Origin: Alphaproteobacteria bacterium
GTDB taxonomy: Bacteria; Pseudomonadota; Alphaproteobacteria; Caulobacterales; Hyphomonadaceae
Assembly: GCA_009909065.1 (NCBI GenBank)
Contig: JAAANZ010000015.1
Coordinates: 1 to 64,000, forward strand
Direction of reading: 5' to 3'
DNA: 64,000 nucleotides
This document shows, piece by piece, positions 47,221 to 55,819 of this stretch. Both the position numbers and the translations under genes were made by a program. Under the pieces are notes generated by a model. It saw only the letters and a program-made list of their open reading frames with translations. It had not been told where the DNA came from and did not search any database. Numbering within the stretch: position 1 is the stretch's first letter; every line of letters starts with the position of its first letter.

Positions 47221-47229
47221 AGGGCCCAT

Positions 47230-47264
47230 CCTTCGACTTCGCTCATCCACAGCGAAGGCGAAGG
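47230..47264. repeat. Intergenic hairpin between convergent genes
   Basis: CCTTCGACTTCGCT (47230-47243) pairs with AGCGAAGGCGAAGG (47251-47264) with one mismatch and a 7-base loop. It sits between the ends of queA and the convergent monooxygenase gene. There is no T-run, so it is more likely a palindromic intergenic repeat than a classical terminator; it may still stabilise or terminate transcripts. Confidence 0.6.
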
Positions 47265-47304
47265 ACGCGCGCCTCTTGCGGACAATCCCCACCCGCGCGC
47301 CGCC

Positions 47305-48807
47305 TCAGGAATATTTCAGCGCGGGACCGTCAAGGTCGATCTTCGGGAATTCGTCCTTCTCTCGCCAGTAATCCTGTGTGTGCTGCCACTCATATTTGTC
47401 GAGCCGTTTGGGCAAGAGGTGCATGCGGCGCATGAGATAGCCCGGGTTGAAGTCATCCGGGTTGCCCCAGGGCAGGCGCTCCATTGTCTCTTCTTCGGGT
47501 GACAATTGCACCTCGACCTGCCGGGCGCCCTTCGCGTCCATATGATTGAGCAGCCGGCAGACGAAATCGCCGAGCATGTCCACGCGCAGGGTCCAGCTGG
47601 CGCGGAAATAGCCGAACACCCAGACAAGGTTGGGCACGCCGGTGAACATCATGCCGCGCCATGTCACCGTATCGGCAAAATCCACCCGCTGGCCATCCAC
47701 GGTGAAATCGATATTTCCCAGCACGGAAAGATTGAAGCCGGTCGCGGTGATGATGATGTCGGCGTCGAGATGCTGGCCGGAAGTCAGCTGGATGCCGGTC
47801 TCGGTAAAACTCTCGATCGTGTCGGTGACGACGCTGGCCTTGCCCGCGGCGATGCCCTGGAACATGTCGCCGTCCGGCAGGAAAGCGAGGCGCTGCTGCC
47901 AGGGGCGGTACGTCGGGCCGAAATGTTCCTCGATCGGGTAATCCTCGCCGAGATAGGCCTTCACGCCTTCGAGCAGTTCCTGGCGCACCGCGTCCGGCTC
48001 GGTCTGGCAGCGCCGGGTCAACTCGTCCTGGTCGAACAGGATCTGCTGGCGCACGATGCGGTGAACGGTCTCTTCCTCGATCCCGATCTGGCGCAAACGG
48101 TCGGCCAGCTCGTTCTGGTTGCTGGCCGGATAGAAATAGGTCGGCGAGCGCTGGAGCAGGGTGACATGCTCGCAATCATCCGCGATGGCCGGCACCAGTG
48201 TTGCCGCCGTCGCGCCAGACCCGATGCAGACGACCTTCTTGCCGGTCAGGTCAATATTTTCCGGCCAGGTCTGCGGGTGGACGATCTGGCCCTGGAAATC
48301 CTCCATGCCCGGCCAGTCGGGTGTGTAGCCCTGTTCATGATGGTAGTAGCCTTGGCAGGCCCAGAGGAAACTTGTCGAGAAACGCTTCGTTTCGCCGGTG
48401 TCGAGATCGGTCGCATCCACGCGCCAGAGCTTTTCGGTGCTCGACCATTCGGCGCGGTCGTTCCGGTGACGGTAGCGAATATGCTCGTCGAGCGCGTTCT
48501 CCTCGATCACCTCGCCCATATATTTCAGGATTTCATCGGCCGAGGCGATGGGCGCGCCGACCCAGGGCTTGAAGCGGTATCCGAACGTGTAAAGGTCGCT
48601 GTCGGAGCGAATGCCGGGATATGTGTGCGTCACCCATGTGCCGCCGAATGTGTCCTTGGTTTCAAGGATCACATAGCTCTTGCCGGGGCACTGGGTCTGG
48701 AGATGATAGGCCGATCCGACCCCGGAGATTCCGGCGCCGATGATCAGGACATCGAAATATTCGCCCGTATCGGTGTCCACGCTTTCAAGTGTTTCAGTCT
48801 CGTTCAT
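47305..48807 (-). CDS. Flavin-containing monooxygenase, Baeyer-Villiger type
   Basis: A 500-aa class B flavoprotein monooxygenase. FAD motif DVLIIGAGISGVGSAYHL is near residue 20, and the NADPH motif KKVVCIGSGATAATLVPAI near 189. Residues 171-182 read FQGQIVHPQTWP, an exact match to the type I Baeyer-Villiger fingerprint FxGxxxHxxxWP. TATGFNLSVLGNIDFTVDG is a further FMO-like block. It should insert oxygen next to a ketone or oxidise S/N centres; substrate unknown. CAGGGAGG precedes the ATG at 48807. The gene stands alone, with its own promoter region at 48808-48978. Confidence 0.9.
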   Translation of the reverse strand: MNETETLESVDTDTGEYFDVLIIGAGISGVGSAYHLQTQCPGKSYVILETKDTFGGTWVTHTYPGIRSDSDLYTFGYRFKPWVGAPIASADEILKYMGEVIEENALDEHIRYRHRNDRAEWSSTEKLWRVDATDLDTGETKRFSTSFLWACQGYYHHEQGYTPDWPGMEDFQGQIVHPQTWPENIDLTGKKVVCIGSGATAATLVPAIADDCEHVTLLQRSPTYFYPASNQNELADRLRQIGIEEETVHRIVRQQILFDQDELTRRCQTEPDAVRQELLEGVKAYLGEDYPIEEHFGPTYRPWQQRLAFLPDGDMFQGIAAGKASVVTDTIESFTETGIQLTSGQHLDADIIITATGFNLSVLGNIDFTVDGQRVDFADTVTWRGMMFTGVPNLVWVFGYFRASWTLRVDMLGDFVCRLLNHMDAKGARQVEVQLSPEEETMERLPWGNPDDFNPGYLMRRMHLLPKRLDKYEWQHTQDYWREKDEFPKIDLDGPALKYS

Positions 48808-48978
48808 GATTTCCTCCCTGTATGTCCGGCTTCTGCATCTTGTGAATAAAGACCCCTTTACACCGCACGCATGGCGGCCAGCGGGTCGCATCGGGCCAAA
48901 CCTGACGCTGCCGTCATTTTTGAGTATGAGGACTTGCGAGGCGTGCGTCTTGACGCAGATCAACTTGGCCGACGCGTG

Positions 48979-50886
48979 CTAGCCGCTGTTGAAATGTCCG
49001 TAGATGCGTTCGGCCAGTGCTTGGCTGATGCCGTCAATGCCGGCAATATCCGACAGTTTCGCGCGGGCCACGCCGCGCGCCGAGCCGAAACGGTGCAGCA
49101 GAGCCTTCTTGCGCGCCGGGCCGATGCCGTCGATCTCGTCGAGCGGATTGCTGCGGATATCGGCCGAGCGTTTCGCCCGGTGCGCGCCAATGGCCCAGCG
49201 ATGGGCTTCGTCGCGCAGGCGCTGGAGATAATAGAGCACCGGTGCATTCACCGGCAGCTGGAACGGTGCGCGGCCGGGACGGTAGAATTTCTCGCGGCCG
49301 GCATTCCTGTCGGGCCCCTTGGAAATGGCGACGAGATTGAGATCGCCGGGTGTGAGGCCCAGTTCAGCCAGCGTCTCGGTCACGGCCGAAAGCTGGCCCG
49401 GGCCGCCATCGATGAGGACGAGATCGGGCCAGTTGGCGCTCGGGCTTCCATCGCCTGCCGGCGCGTCATCTCCGGGCACCGCTGCCTCCTTGAGGAGCCG
49501 TGAGAAGCGCCGGCGTATCACCTCGCGCATCATGCCATAATCATCACCCGGTTCGAGTTGCGCATCCCGGATATTGAACTTGCGATACTGGCTCTTGTCG
49601 AAGCCTTCCGGGCCGGCGACCACCATGCCGCCGACCGCGTTCGAGCCCTGGATATGGGAATTGTCATAGATCTCGATCCGCTGCGGCGCTTCCGGCAGGT
49701 CGAAGGCTTTCGCGAGTTCATTGAGCAGGCGTGCCTGGCTGGCGGCCTCTGCGAGCTTGCGGGCCAGCGCCTCGCGGGCATTGCGCTCGGCCTGAGCGAC
49801 GAGGTCTCGCTTGGCCCCGCGCTGGGGCACATGGATCTCGACCCGGCCGGCCGCGCGCATTTCCAGCGCCTCTTCGATGAGCGCCTGCTGGCCTGGAGCC
49901 TCGCTCATCAGGATATGACGGGGCGCCGGGCGTTTGTCATAGAACTGGACCAGGAAAGCCGCGAGGATTTCCGCGTCGTCCTGGTCCTCCTCATGGCGGG
50001 GGTAGTGAACCGATGTGCCCCAGTTCTGGCCGGCGCGGATGAAGAAGACCTGCACGCAGCTCTGCCCGCCCTCGCGCGCGATGGCGAATATGTCAGCTTC
50101 CTCGATGCCCTCGGGATTGATGTCCTGGCTGGAGCGGACCACCGCCAGCGCCCGGATCCGGTCGCGCAGGGCTGCGGCGCGTTCGAAGTCCATCGCCGCG
50201 GCGGCCGCTTCCATCTCCGCGGCGAGTTCGTCCTGCAGTTCGACGGATTTGCCCCTCAGGAAATCGGCAGCCTGGTTGGCAAGACGGTCATAATCCTCCA
50301 GCGAGATCTCACCCGTGCAGGGGGCGGAGCAACGCTTGATCTGGTGCAGCATGCAGGGCCGGGTGCGCACCGCATAGACACTGTCTTCGCAGGTGCGCAG
50401 GAGGAAGGCCTTTTGCAGTGTGTCCAGCGTGCGGGTGACGGCATTGGCGCTGGCGAAGGGGCCGAAATAGTCTCCCTGGTCACGCTTTTCGCCGCGATAT
50501 TTCAGGATCTGCGGGGCCTCATGATCGCGGCGGATCAGGATATAGGGAAAGGATTTGTCGTCGCGCAGCAGGATGTTGAAACGCGGCTTGAACCGTTTGA
50601 TGAGATTGGCTTCCAGCAGCAGCGCCTCGGTCTCGGTCTCGGTGACCACGAATTCCATCGACGCGGTCAGCTGGATCATCCGCGCAATCCGCTGGGTATG
50701 ACCTCCCAGCCGGGCATAATTGCCGACCCGGTTCTTCAGGTTCTTCGCCTTGCCGACATAGAGCACCTCGCCATCGCCGGAGACCATGCGATAGACACCG
50801 GGCTTGCCGGGCAGGCGCCTGAGATTGTCCTTGATCACATCGACGCCGCGAAGCGGCGCCGGCGTGTCGGGGTTTGGATCATCCAT
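48979..50886 (-). CDS. uvrC: Excinuclease ABC subunit C
   Basis: A 635-aa nuclease that makes both incisions in nucleotide excision repair. The GIY-YIG N-terminal nuclease appears as [20 protein letters not shown]; a UvrB-interaction UVR motif lies in [20 protein letters not shown] near residue 215; the RNase-H-like C-terminal nuclease has [11 protein letters not shown] and [15 protein letters not shown]; tandem HhH motifs end the protein ([14 protein letters not shown]). The ATG at 50886 fits the family; the frame is open upstream through the divergent gene. Confidence 0.96.
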   Translation of the reverse strand: MDDPNPDTPAPLRGVDVIKDNLRRLPGKPGVYRMVSGDGEVLYVGKAKNLKNRVGNYARLGGHTQRIARMIQLTASMEFVVTETETEALLLEANLIKRFKPRFNILLRDDKSFPYILIRRDHEAPQILKYRGEKRDQGDYFGPFASANAVTRTLDTLQKAFLLRTCEDSVYAVRTRPCMLHQIKRCSAPCTGEISLEDYDRLANQAADFLRGKSVELQDELAAEMEAAAAAMDFERAAALRDRIRALAVVRSSQDINPEGIEEADIFAIAREGGQSCVQVFFIRAGQNWGTSVHYPRHEEDQDDAEILAAFLVQFYDKRPAPRHILMSEAPGQQALIEEALEMRAAGRVEIHVPQRGAKRDLVAQAERNAREALARKLAEAASQARLLNELAKAFDLPEAPQRIEIYDNSHIQGSNAVGGMVVAGPEGFDKSQYRKFNIRDAQLEPGDDYGMMREVIRRRFSRLLKEAAVPGDDAPAGDGSPSANWPDLVLIDGGPGQLSAVTETLAELGLTPGDLNLVAISKGPDRNAGREKFYRPGRAPFQLPVNAPVLYYLQRLRDEAHRWAIGAHRAKRSADIRSNPLDEIDGIGPARKKALLHRFGSARGVARAKLSDIAGIDGISQALAERIYGHFNSG

Positions 50887-51003
50887 GGCGCGCAAGATAA
50901 GACGATGGCCTGGCGCATGCGAGTGGTGAATTCGCTGGAAACGCCGGCAAAGCGGCATTAACCCTTCTTCGCTAACCGGTTTCGATACTGATTTTTTCGT
51001 GAG

Positions 51004-51717
51004 ATGTCCCGCATGCGCGATATGCGCCCGGATCTGGAGAACCTCTGGCGAAACCTGTGCCGCATGCCGCCGCGCGGCGGCGGCCGGGCCGTGATGTTCG
51101 TGGCCGCCCATCAAGGCGAGGGCACGACCAGTGTCGCGGCTTCGCTCGCGCTCATGGCGCAAGCGCGCAGCCAACGAGCCGTCTGGCTCGTCGATCTCGA
51201 CCTGGAAACCAATCGCGCCTTTTACGGCTTCGAGAACGGCTTTGCCGGCGAGTTGGGGCGGCCGGCCCGTGCCTATGACGCCTCTCTCGGTGTGTCACCG
51301 CCCTGCCAGGCAAGCCAGCCGGCAGATCGTGCCCGCGATGGCCGTGCCGGCGGTCAGCATCTTCTCTGCGCCCATCAGGTCGGCCGTTCGAAACTCCTTG
51401 TCACCCGTCTGCGCGGCGAACTCCTCGAGCCGGGCCAGCGCGTGCGGTTCCGCCCTCGCAGCGAATGGTGGCAGGCGCTGCGCGAGAAAGCCGAATGGAG
51501 TTTCGTGGATGCGCCCGCGCTGGAGCGATCCGGGGCGGCGCTCGGGCTCGCCTGCGAGATGGACGGTGTAATCCTTGTCGTGCGCAGCGACAGGACGCGC
51601 GCCGAGGCGGCCGCGATGGCGCGCGACGAGATTGAATCGAACGGGGGCCAGGTGATCGGCGTCGTCATGAATCGCGTGGGCGGCGATGCCAGATTGTTGC
51701 AGAACATTGGCGGCTGA
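51004..51717 (+). CDS. BY-kinase-like P-loop protein of exopolysaccharide locus, Walker A lysine absent
   Basis: A 237-aa protein resembling the cytoplasmic domain of bacterial tyrosine autokinases/capsular ATPases. [20 protein letters not shown] (residues 30-49) is in Walker A position, but the Lys of GK(S/T) is Thr, and no deviant N-terminal Lys is present. [19 protein letters not shown] is the Walker A'-like strand. [20 protein letters not shown] and [20 protein letters not shown] match the later strands. No Tyr-rich tail or membrane part exists. It lies 3 bases before a Wzy/ligase-like gene. A regulatory, non-ATPase role is inferred. Confidence 0.7.
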   Translation: MSRMRDMRPDLENLWRNLCRMPPRGGGRAVMFVAAHQGEGTTSVAASLALMAQARSQRAVWLVDLDLETNRAFYGFENGFAGELGRPARAYDASLGVSPPCQASQPADRARDGRAGGQHLLCAHQVGRSKLLVTRLRGELLEPGQRVRFRPRSEWWQALREKAEWSFVDAPALERSGAALGLACEMDGVILVVRSDRTRAEAAAMARDEIESNGGQVIGVVMNRVGGDARLLQNIGG

Positions 51718-51720
51718 GCG

Positions 51721-53043
51721 ATGGTCGATGCCGGCATCAGCGCGCACCCCCGCGAGCCTGTCTGGCCGCGGATCGAGTTGGGCCTTGTCCTTATTTGTCT
51801 CGTCTTGTTTTCCGGCGGGCTGGTGCAGCGGCTCATCGCGGGCGAGCAGGATGCGGACGGAAACATCATCCTGCGCCTGATGTGGCTGCCGGTTTATGCC
51901 GGCGTTGCGGGGCTGGCATTCACCCGTTTCCAGCACATGGCACGGCTGGCCTTGCGCATGCCTGTCCTGATGGCCCTCGTGATGCTGGCGCTGGTTTCTT
52001 TTTTCTGGTCCATCGACCCGGCGCTCAGCCTGCGCCGCGGCGTGGCGGCGGCGGCAACCACGGCCTTCGCCCTCTATCTCGTGGTGCGCTATGACGGCAT
52101 TGCGCTCCTGCAGATCATCGGCGGGGTCTGGTTCGCTCTTGCGTTCGTGAATTTCGCGGCCGGCCTGGTGGCGCCCGGATTTGCGCACATGCACGAGATC
52201 CATGCCGGCGCCTGGCGGGGTTTCTGGTTCGAGAAAAACTCCCTTGGCGGACAGATGGCGCGTGCGGCCATGGTCCTTGCCGTGCTGATACTCGTCGATG
52301 TGCCCCGCCGGCGGCTCTGGACGGGGGGGCTTGTGCTCGCCGGTCTGCTTGTCATCCTGTCGACCTCGGCGACCGCGCTGCTGGCGCTGCTGATCGCACT
52401 TGGCGTGACCGCGGCGGGGGCGTGGATGCAGCGCGGCCCGGCCCATGCCGTGATCGTTGCCTGGATCGGGGCCTCGCTTGCCGGTGCTCTCCTTCTGATC
52501 CTGCTCACGGCGCCGGGTCTCGTCCTGGGTTTGCTGGGCAAGGATCCGACGCTGACGGGACGCACCGAGATCTGGAGCGCCCTGCAGGGCAATATCGCCG
52601 AGCGGCCATGGCTCGGATACGGTTATGATGCGTTCTGGGCGCCGGATTCAGTGCCTGCCCACTGGGTGCGGGTGGCTGTGAAATGGGAGGCGCCCAGCGC
52701 CCATCATGGCTGGCTGGACCTCTGTCTATCGTTGGGCGTGGTCGGCCTGGTCGGTTTCACCCTGCAATTCGCGCTGACAGCCTGGCGCGCGGCCGGCAAC
52801 TTCCTGTCCCATCCGTTCGCGATCTTCGCGGTCGGCTATCTTGCGCAGTTCCTTCTGTTCACCTCGTCGGAAAGCCTGATTCTCGCCTCGAACCATATGG
52901 CCTGGATCTTCTATGTCATTGTCGCCGCGAGCCTGGCGAAAGGGCTCGGCGATGGCGGCCGCGGCGAACCGCGTCGCGCACCAGCGGCTTCAGGCCTTCG
53001 CATCGAGCGCAGTGACAGTTTCACCTGGCGCGGTCCGGGCTGA
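51721..53043 (+). CDS. O-antigen ligase/polymerase-like membrane protein
   Basis: A 440-aa polytopic membrane protein with about 11-12 helices and the large periplasmic loop near residues 270-335 that defines Wzy_C/WaaL-type proteins: LTGRTEIWSALQGNIAERPW, LGYGYDAFWAPDSV and SAHHGWLDLCLSLGVVGLVG. It would polymerise repeat units or ligate glycan to a carrier. The start lies 3 bases after the P-loop gene, so the two are co-transcribed. The last 54 bases overlap the 3' end of the convergent glycosyltransferase gene. Confidence 0.85.
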   Translation: MVDAGISAHPREPVWPRIELGLVLICLVLFSGGLVQRLIAGEQDADGNIILRLMWLPVYAGVAGLAFTRFQHMARLALRMPVLMALVMLALVSFFWSIDPALSLRRGVAAAATTAFALYLVVRYDGIALLQIIGGVWFALAFVNFAAGLVAPGFAHMHEIHAGAWRGFWFEKNSLGGQMARAAMVLAVLILVDVPRRRLWTGGLVLAGLLVILSTSATALLALLIALGVTAAGAWMQRGPAHAVIVAWIGASLAGALLLILLTAPGLVLGLLGKDPTLTGRTEIWSALQGNIAERPWLGYGYDAFWAPDSVPAHWVRVAVKWEAPSAHHGWLDLCLSLGVVGLVGFTLQFALTAWRAAGNFLSHPFAIFAVGYLAQFLLFTSSESLILASNHMAWIFYVIVAASLAKGLGDGGRGEPRRAPAASGLRIERSDSFTWRGPG

Positions 53044-53976
53044 TCGTTTCAGGGCCGCCTGGCCGTAAAAATCCTTCCTGTGAAACCAGAACACCTTGCC
53101 TAGCCCGCGAACCGTCCGGTCGAGCCAGGAGGCGCGGGCCGGATGGCGCACGGCGAACAGGGCAAGCGCCACACTGCCATAGACAAGGGTCTGTCCCGCG
53201 CCGATCCCCATCCAGATGAGGAGCCGCCCGAATTGCGGGGGTTCCTGGCGGCGCGCGAGGGTGCAGGGTCCCTGGCCATAGGAAAAGGCGCGCGGCAGGG
53301 TATAGCCCAGCCTCGCGCGCGATTCCGGCACATGTTCGAAGACCCGTGCATCCGCGCTCCAGGCAAACCTTCCGCCGGCTTCGCGAATGGCGGCAAACAG
53401 CATGTCATCCTCGCCGCCCGATTCATTCATTTCCGGATTGAACAACGGGTCGAGGCCGGGAAGCCGGCGCCGGTCGAGGAGGCAATTGCCACAACCATAG
53501 GACGTCCCCAAATAACCTTCCCCGTGGCCCGGGTCGCGCGCGAAAAAAGCTTCCAGATAGCGCCTGTGACTGTCGACCGTATCCGGCAAAGCGGTCATCA
53601 CGGGACCGAAAATCGCCGCCACCGGCGTTCGGGCATGTGTCGCAATGAGGCTAGAAAGCCATTGGGGCGGGGCCGACTGGTCATCGTCGAGAAACGCGAT
53701 GAGCGGGGTGCGTGTCACAGCGATCGCGGCGTTGCGGGCATTCGCGACGCCCGGGCTCGGCTCGTGAATGATGACCATATTGCAGTGCGCCGGGGCGTCG
53801 TCTTTCAGCCGTGCGGCCATCTCGCCGGCCGACCGGCCGGGATCATTGTCGACAATCACGAGATCTAAGCCGGCCTCGTCCAGCCCGTCCTGTGCGAACA
53901 CGCTGCGCACGGCCTTTTCAAGCCCGCCGGGCCTGCGGAATGTCGGGATGACGACTGTGACAGCAGGCAGGTTCAT
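52990..53976 (-). CDS. Family 2 glycosyltransferase
   Basis: A 328-aa inverting GT-A glycosyltransferase. LPAVTVVIPTFRRPGGLEKA opens the fold, VIVDNDPG holds the nucleotide-binding Asp, and AFLDDDQSAPPQWL supplies the DXD metal motif near residue 95. NESGGEDDMLFAAIREAGG carries the ED acceptor-site acid. A C-terminal hydrophobic segment (MGIGAGQTLVYGSVALALFA) suggests membrane attachment. It overlaps the deacetylase stop by 4 bases and, unusually, overlaps the convergent membrane protein gene by 54 bases. Sugar donor unknown. Confidence 0.9.
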   Translation of the reverse strand: MNLPAVTVVIPTFRRPGGLEKAVRSVFAQDGLDEAGLDLVIVDNDPGRSAGEMAARLKDDAPAHCNMVIIHEPSPGVANARNAAIAVTRTPLIAFLDDDQSAPPQWLSSLIATHARTPVAAIFGPVMTALPDTVDSHRRYLEAFFARDPGHGEGYLGTSYGCGNCLLDRRRLPGLDPLFNPEMNESGGEDDMLFAAIREAGGRFAWSADARVFEHVPESRARLGYTLPRAFSYGQGPCTLARRQEPPQFGRLLIWMGIGAGQTLVYGSVALALFAVRHPARASWLDRTVRGLGKVFWFHRKDFYGQAALKRSARTAPGETVTALDAKA

Positions 53977-54761
53977 GGGGCCCCACCGGTGATCTCGTCG
54001 ATGGCTTGCGAGGGTGTCAGGACGGCGGCGCCGGCATCGCGCACGGCGTGCGCCAGTTTTCGAAGAATGGCCGGCTGCACGCCCCAGGGGCCCGGCTTGG
54101 CGCGGACATCATGTGTGAAAACGATCATCCAGGCGGGCCGGCGCATGGCCTCTTCCAGCAGCGAGAGTGCCCGCGGAAGGCTGTCTTCATCACCGTCGAG
54201 CTCGACGGCGCGCAACTGGACGCGGTCATTGCCCGGGCCGTTCAGGCCGCCGAGAATCCCGCGCGCACCGTCGAACCTGTCCGCCAGGGCGCGTTTCAGG
54301 CCATAACCGGTCTCGCCGAACGGATAGGCGAACTGGCGCACCGGATCGCGAAGGCCCATGGCGCGCAAATCCTCGATTCCGCCCGAAATATCCGATAACA
54401 CGTCTTCAAGCCCGGCCCGGGCGCAGTCGAGATGGCTTCGCGTATGCCCGCCGATCTCATGGCCCGCGCGGGTAAGTGCCGCGATATCCTGGGAATCGAA
54501 CATCTCACCGCTCACCGTCTGGATGCCGGCCATGGACGAGCAGGCATAGAAACATGCACGCCCGCCAATGCCCTCGACAATGTCCGCGCCGGTGTCGCCC
54601 GCCGATTTGGGAAAATCGTCAAATGTGAAACTGACAATAGGCCGCCGCGGCCCCGGCAAGCGCGAGGCTGTGCGCCATTGCACCACTCGCCGCTCCAGAC
54701 GGGCGGGAAGGCTGCGGCTGGGCTGATAGGTCAGCGCGGGCGAATTGATGGCCTGTGTCAC
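53973..54761 (-). CDS. Polysaccharide deacetylase (NodB-like)
   Basis: A 262-aa CE4-type deacetylase without an obvious signal peptide. IVSFTFDDFPKSAGDTGADI (about residues 42-61) carries the Asp-Asp pair, HEIGGHTRSHLDCA near 125 the metal-binding His-x3-His, and VRQFAYPFGETGYGL the RxxY/PxG motif. The start is a GTG at 54761 overlapping the upstream stop (GTGA), with GAGG just before; the frame is open further upstream without family similarity. It would remove acetyl groups from N-acetylated sugars in the exopolysaccharide. Confidence 0.88.
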   Translation of the reverse strand: MTQAINSPALTYQPSRSLPARLERRVVQWRTASRLPGPRRPIVSFTFDDFPKSAGDTGADIVEGIGGRACFYACSSMAGIQTVSGEMFDSQDIAALTRAGHEIGGHTRSHLDCARAGLEDVLSDISGGIEDLRAMGLRDPVRQFAYPFGETGYGLKRALADRFDGARGILGGLNGPGNDRVQLRAVELDGDEDSLPRALSLLEEAMRRPAWMIVFTHDVRAKPGPWGVQPAILRKLAHAVRDAGAAVLTPSQAIDEITGGAP

Positions 54762-55807
54762 ACTGACCTCGCATAATGCGCCGCGCGGTAGATTTTCAGG
54801 CCCGCAAGCCGCAACGCCACAGGCAGGATCGCGAGGCGGGCCCCGGCCCCGGCTATCCAGGCCAGTGGCCAATTGAGCGGGCCGAGCCATTTCAGCAATC
54901 GAGCCGATTTATACAGGCTCATCCGCCGCGCCGCTTCGGGGTGGCGCCTGACAAGTCGCGCGAAATTGGGCCCCGACCGGCGATATTTGCGCATCAGGTC
55001 CCGGTCCCGGTCGAGACCGAGATGGCTTGCCGTGTTGTCGATATGGCAGACCGGAAACTGTTCGGCCACGCGCAGCCCCCAGTCCACATCCTCCCAGCCC
55101 CATCCGACATAGGCGTCATCGAACGGCACCGATTGCAGGATATCGCGATGAACCAGCAGGTTCGACGTGAAGACATGGCGCCCGGGATGGCGCGCGCGCG
55201 TCTCGGCGTCGAGGCATTCGGACCTGCGCGACTGAGCGGCATGCAGTTTCTGGTTTCGGCGGGGCCTGACCTGTTCGAGGCTGAAACCGCCGGCAAAAAG
55301 CGCCGGACGCTCGCATGCCTGGGCCGCAGCGAGATAGACTTTCAGAAAAGACTTTCGATCGGGCAGCATGTCCGCATCGAGAAGCAGCAGCCAGCGGGTG
55401 CCGCCATGGGCGATCAAACGGTTGCGCGCATGGCTGCGTCCCCGGTTTTCGCGCGCGGCCACGAGCTTTCCGGGACCGGGATAATCGCGCAGGGCATCGC
55501 GCATCCGCTCTCGCATGGGCGGGTTACCCGATCCATCGTCATAGACGACAAGCTCCGTCGCTTCGGCGCCTTCGCATCTGGAAAGCGCGCGGATCATCCG
55601 GCTGGCATCATCGCGATAGGTCGGCACGGCGATGGTGATCAGCGCCTCGCCCGCATGGCCATTGATCCAGACGAGTTCGCCGTTCTGGTCGAACATCATG
55701 TCCGCGCCCGGGCCATTCGACGCGCCGGCCAGTCCTGTCATGCGAGACCCGGTCGTCAGGTTCGCATGCAAATCCGAGGTCCAGAGACTGTCAGGCATCG
55801 TGCTCAT
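54758..55807 (-). CDS. Family 2 glycosyltransferase with galactosyltransferase-like C-terminus
   Basis: A 349-aa GT-A enzyme. ITIAVPTYRDDASRMIRALS starts the catalytic domain near residue 57 after a 50-residue non-conserved lead. LVVYDDGSG and LLLLDADMLPDRKSF give the nucleotide and DXD motifs; FDDAYVGWGWEDVDWGLRVA is the GWGxED acceptor motif of the glyco_transf_7C type. The C-terminal part is amphipathic/hydrophobic. It overlaps the deacetylase start by 4 bases and follows the initiating transferase by 12 bases, so it is one minus-strand operon. Confidence 0.9.
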   Translation of the reverse strand: MSTMPDSLWTSDLHANLTTGSRMTGLAGASNGPGADMMFDQNGELVWINGHAGEALITIAVPTYRDDASRMIRALSRCEGAEATELVVYDDGSGNPPMRERMRDALRDYPGPGKLVAARENRGRSHARNRLIAHGGTRWLLLLDADMLPDRKSFLKVYLAAAQACERPALFAGGFSLEQVRPRRNQKLHAAQSRRSECLDAETRARHPGRHVFTSNLLVHRDILQSVPFDDAYVGWGWEDVDWGLRVAEQFPVCHIDNTASHLGLDRDRDLMRKYRRSGPNFARLVRRHPEAARRMSLYKSARLLKWLGPLNWPLAWIAGAGARLAILPVALRLAGLKIYRAAHYARSV

Positions 55808-55819
55808 CTGTCTCTTATA

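Noticed and set aside
49558-50961. 467-codon open frame on the plus strand
   Set aside because: Antisense to uvrC; no recognisable motif.
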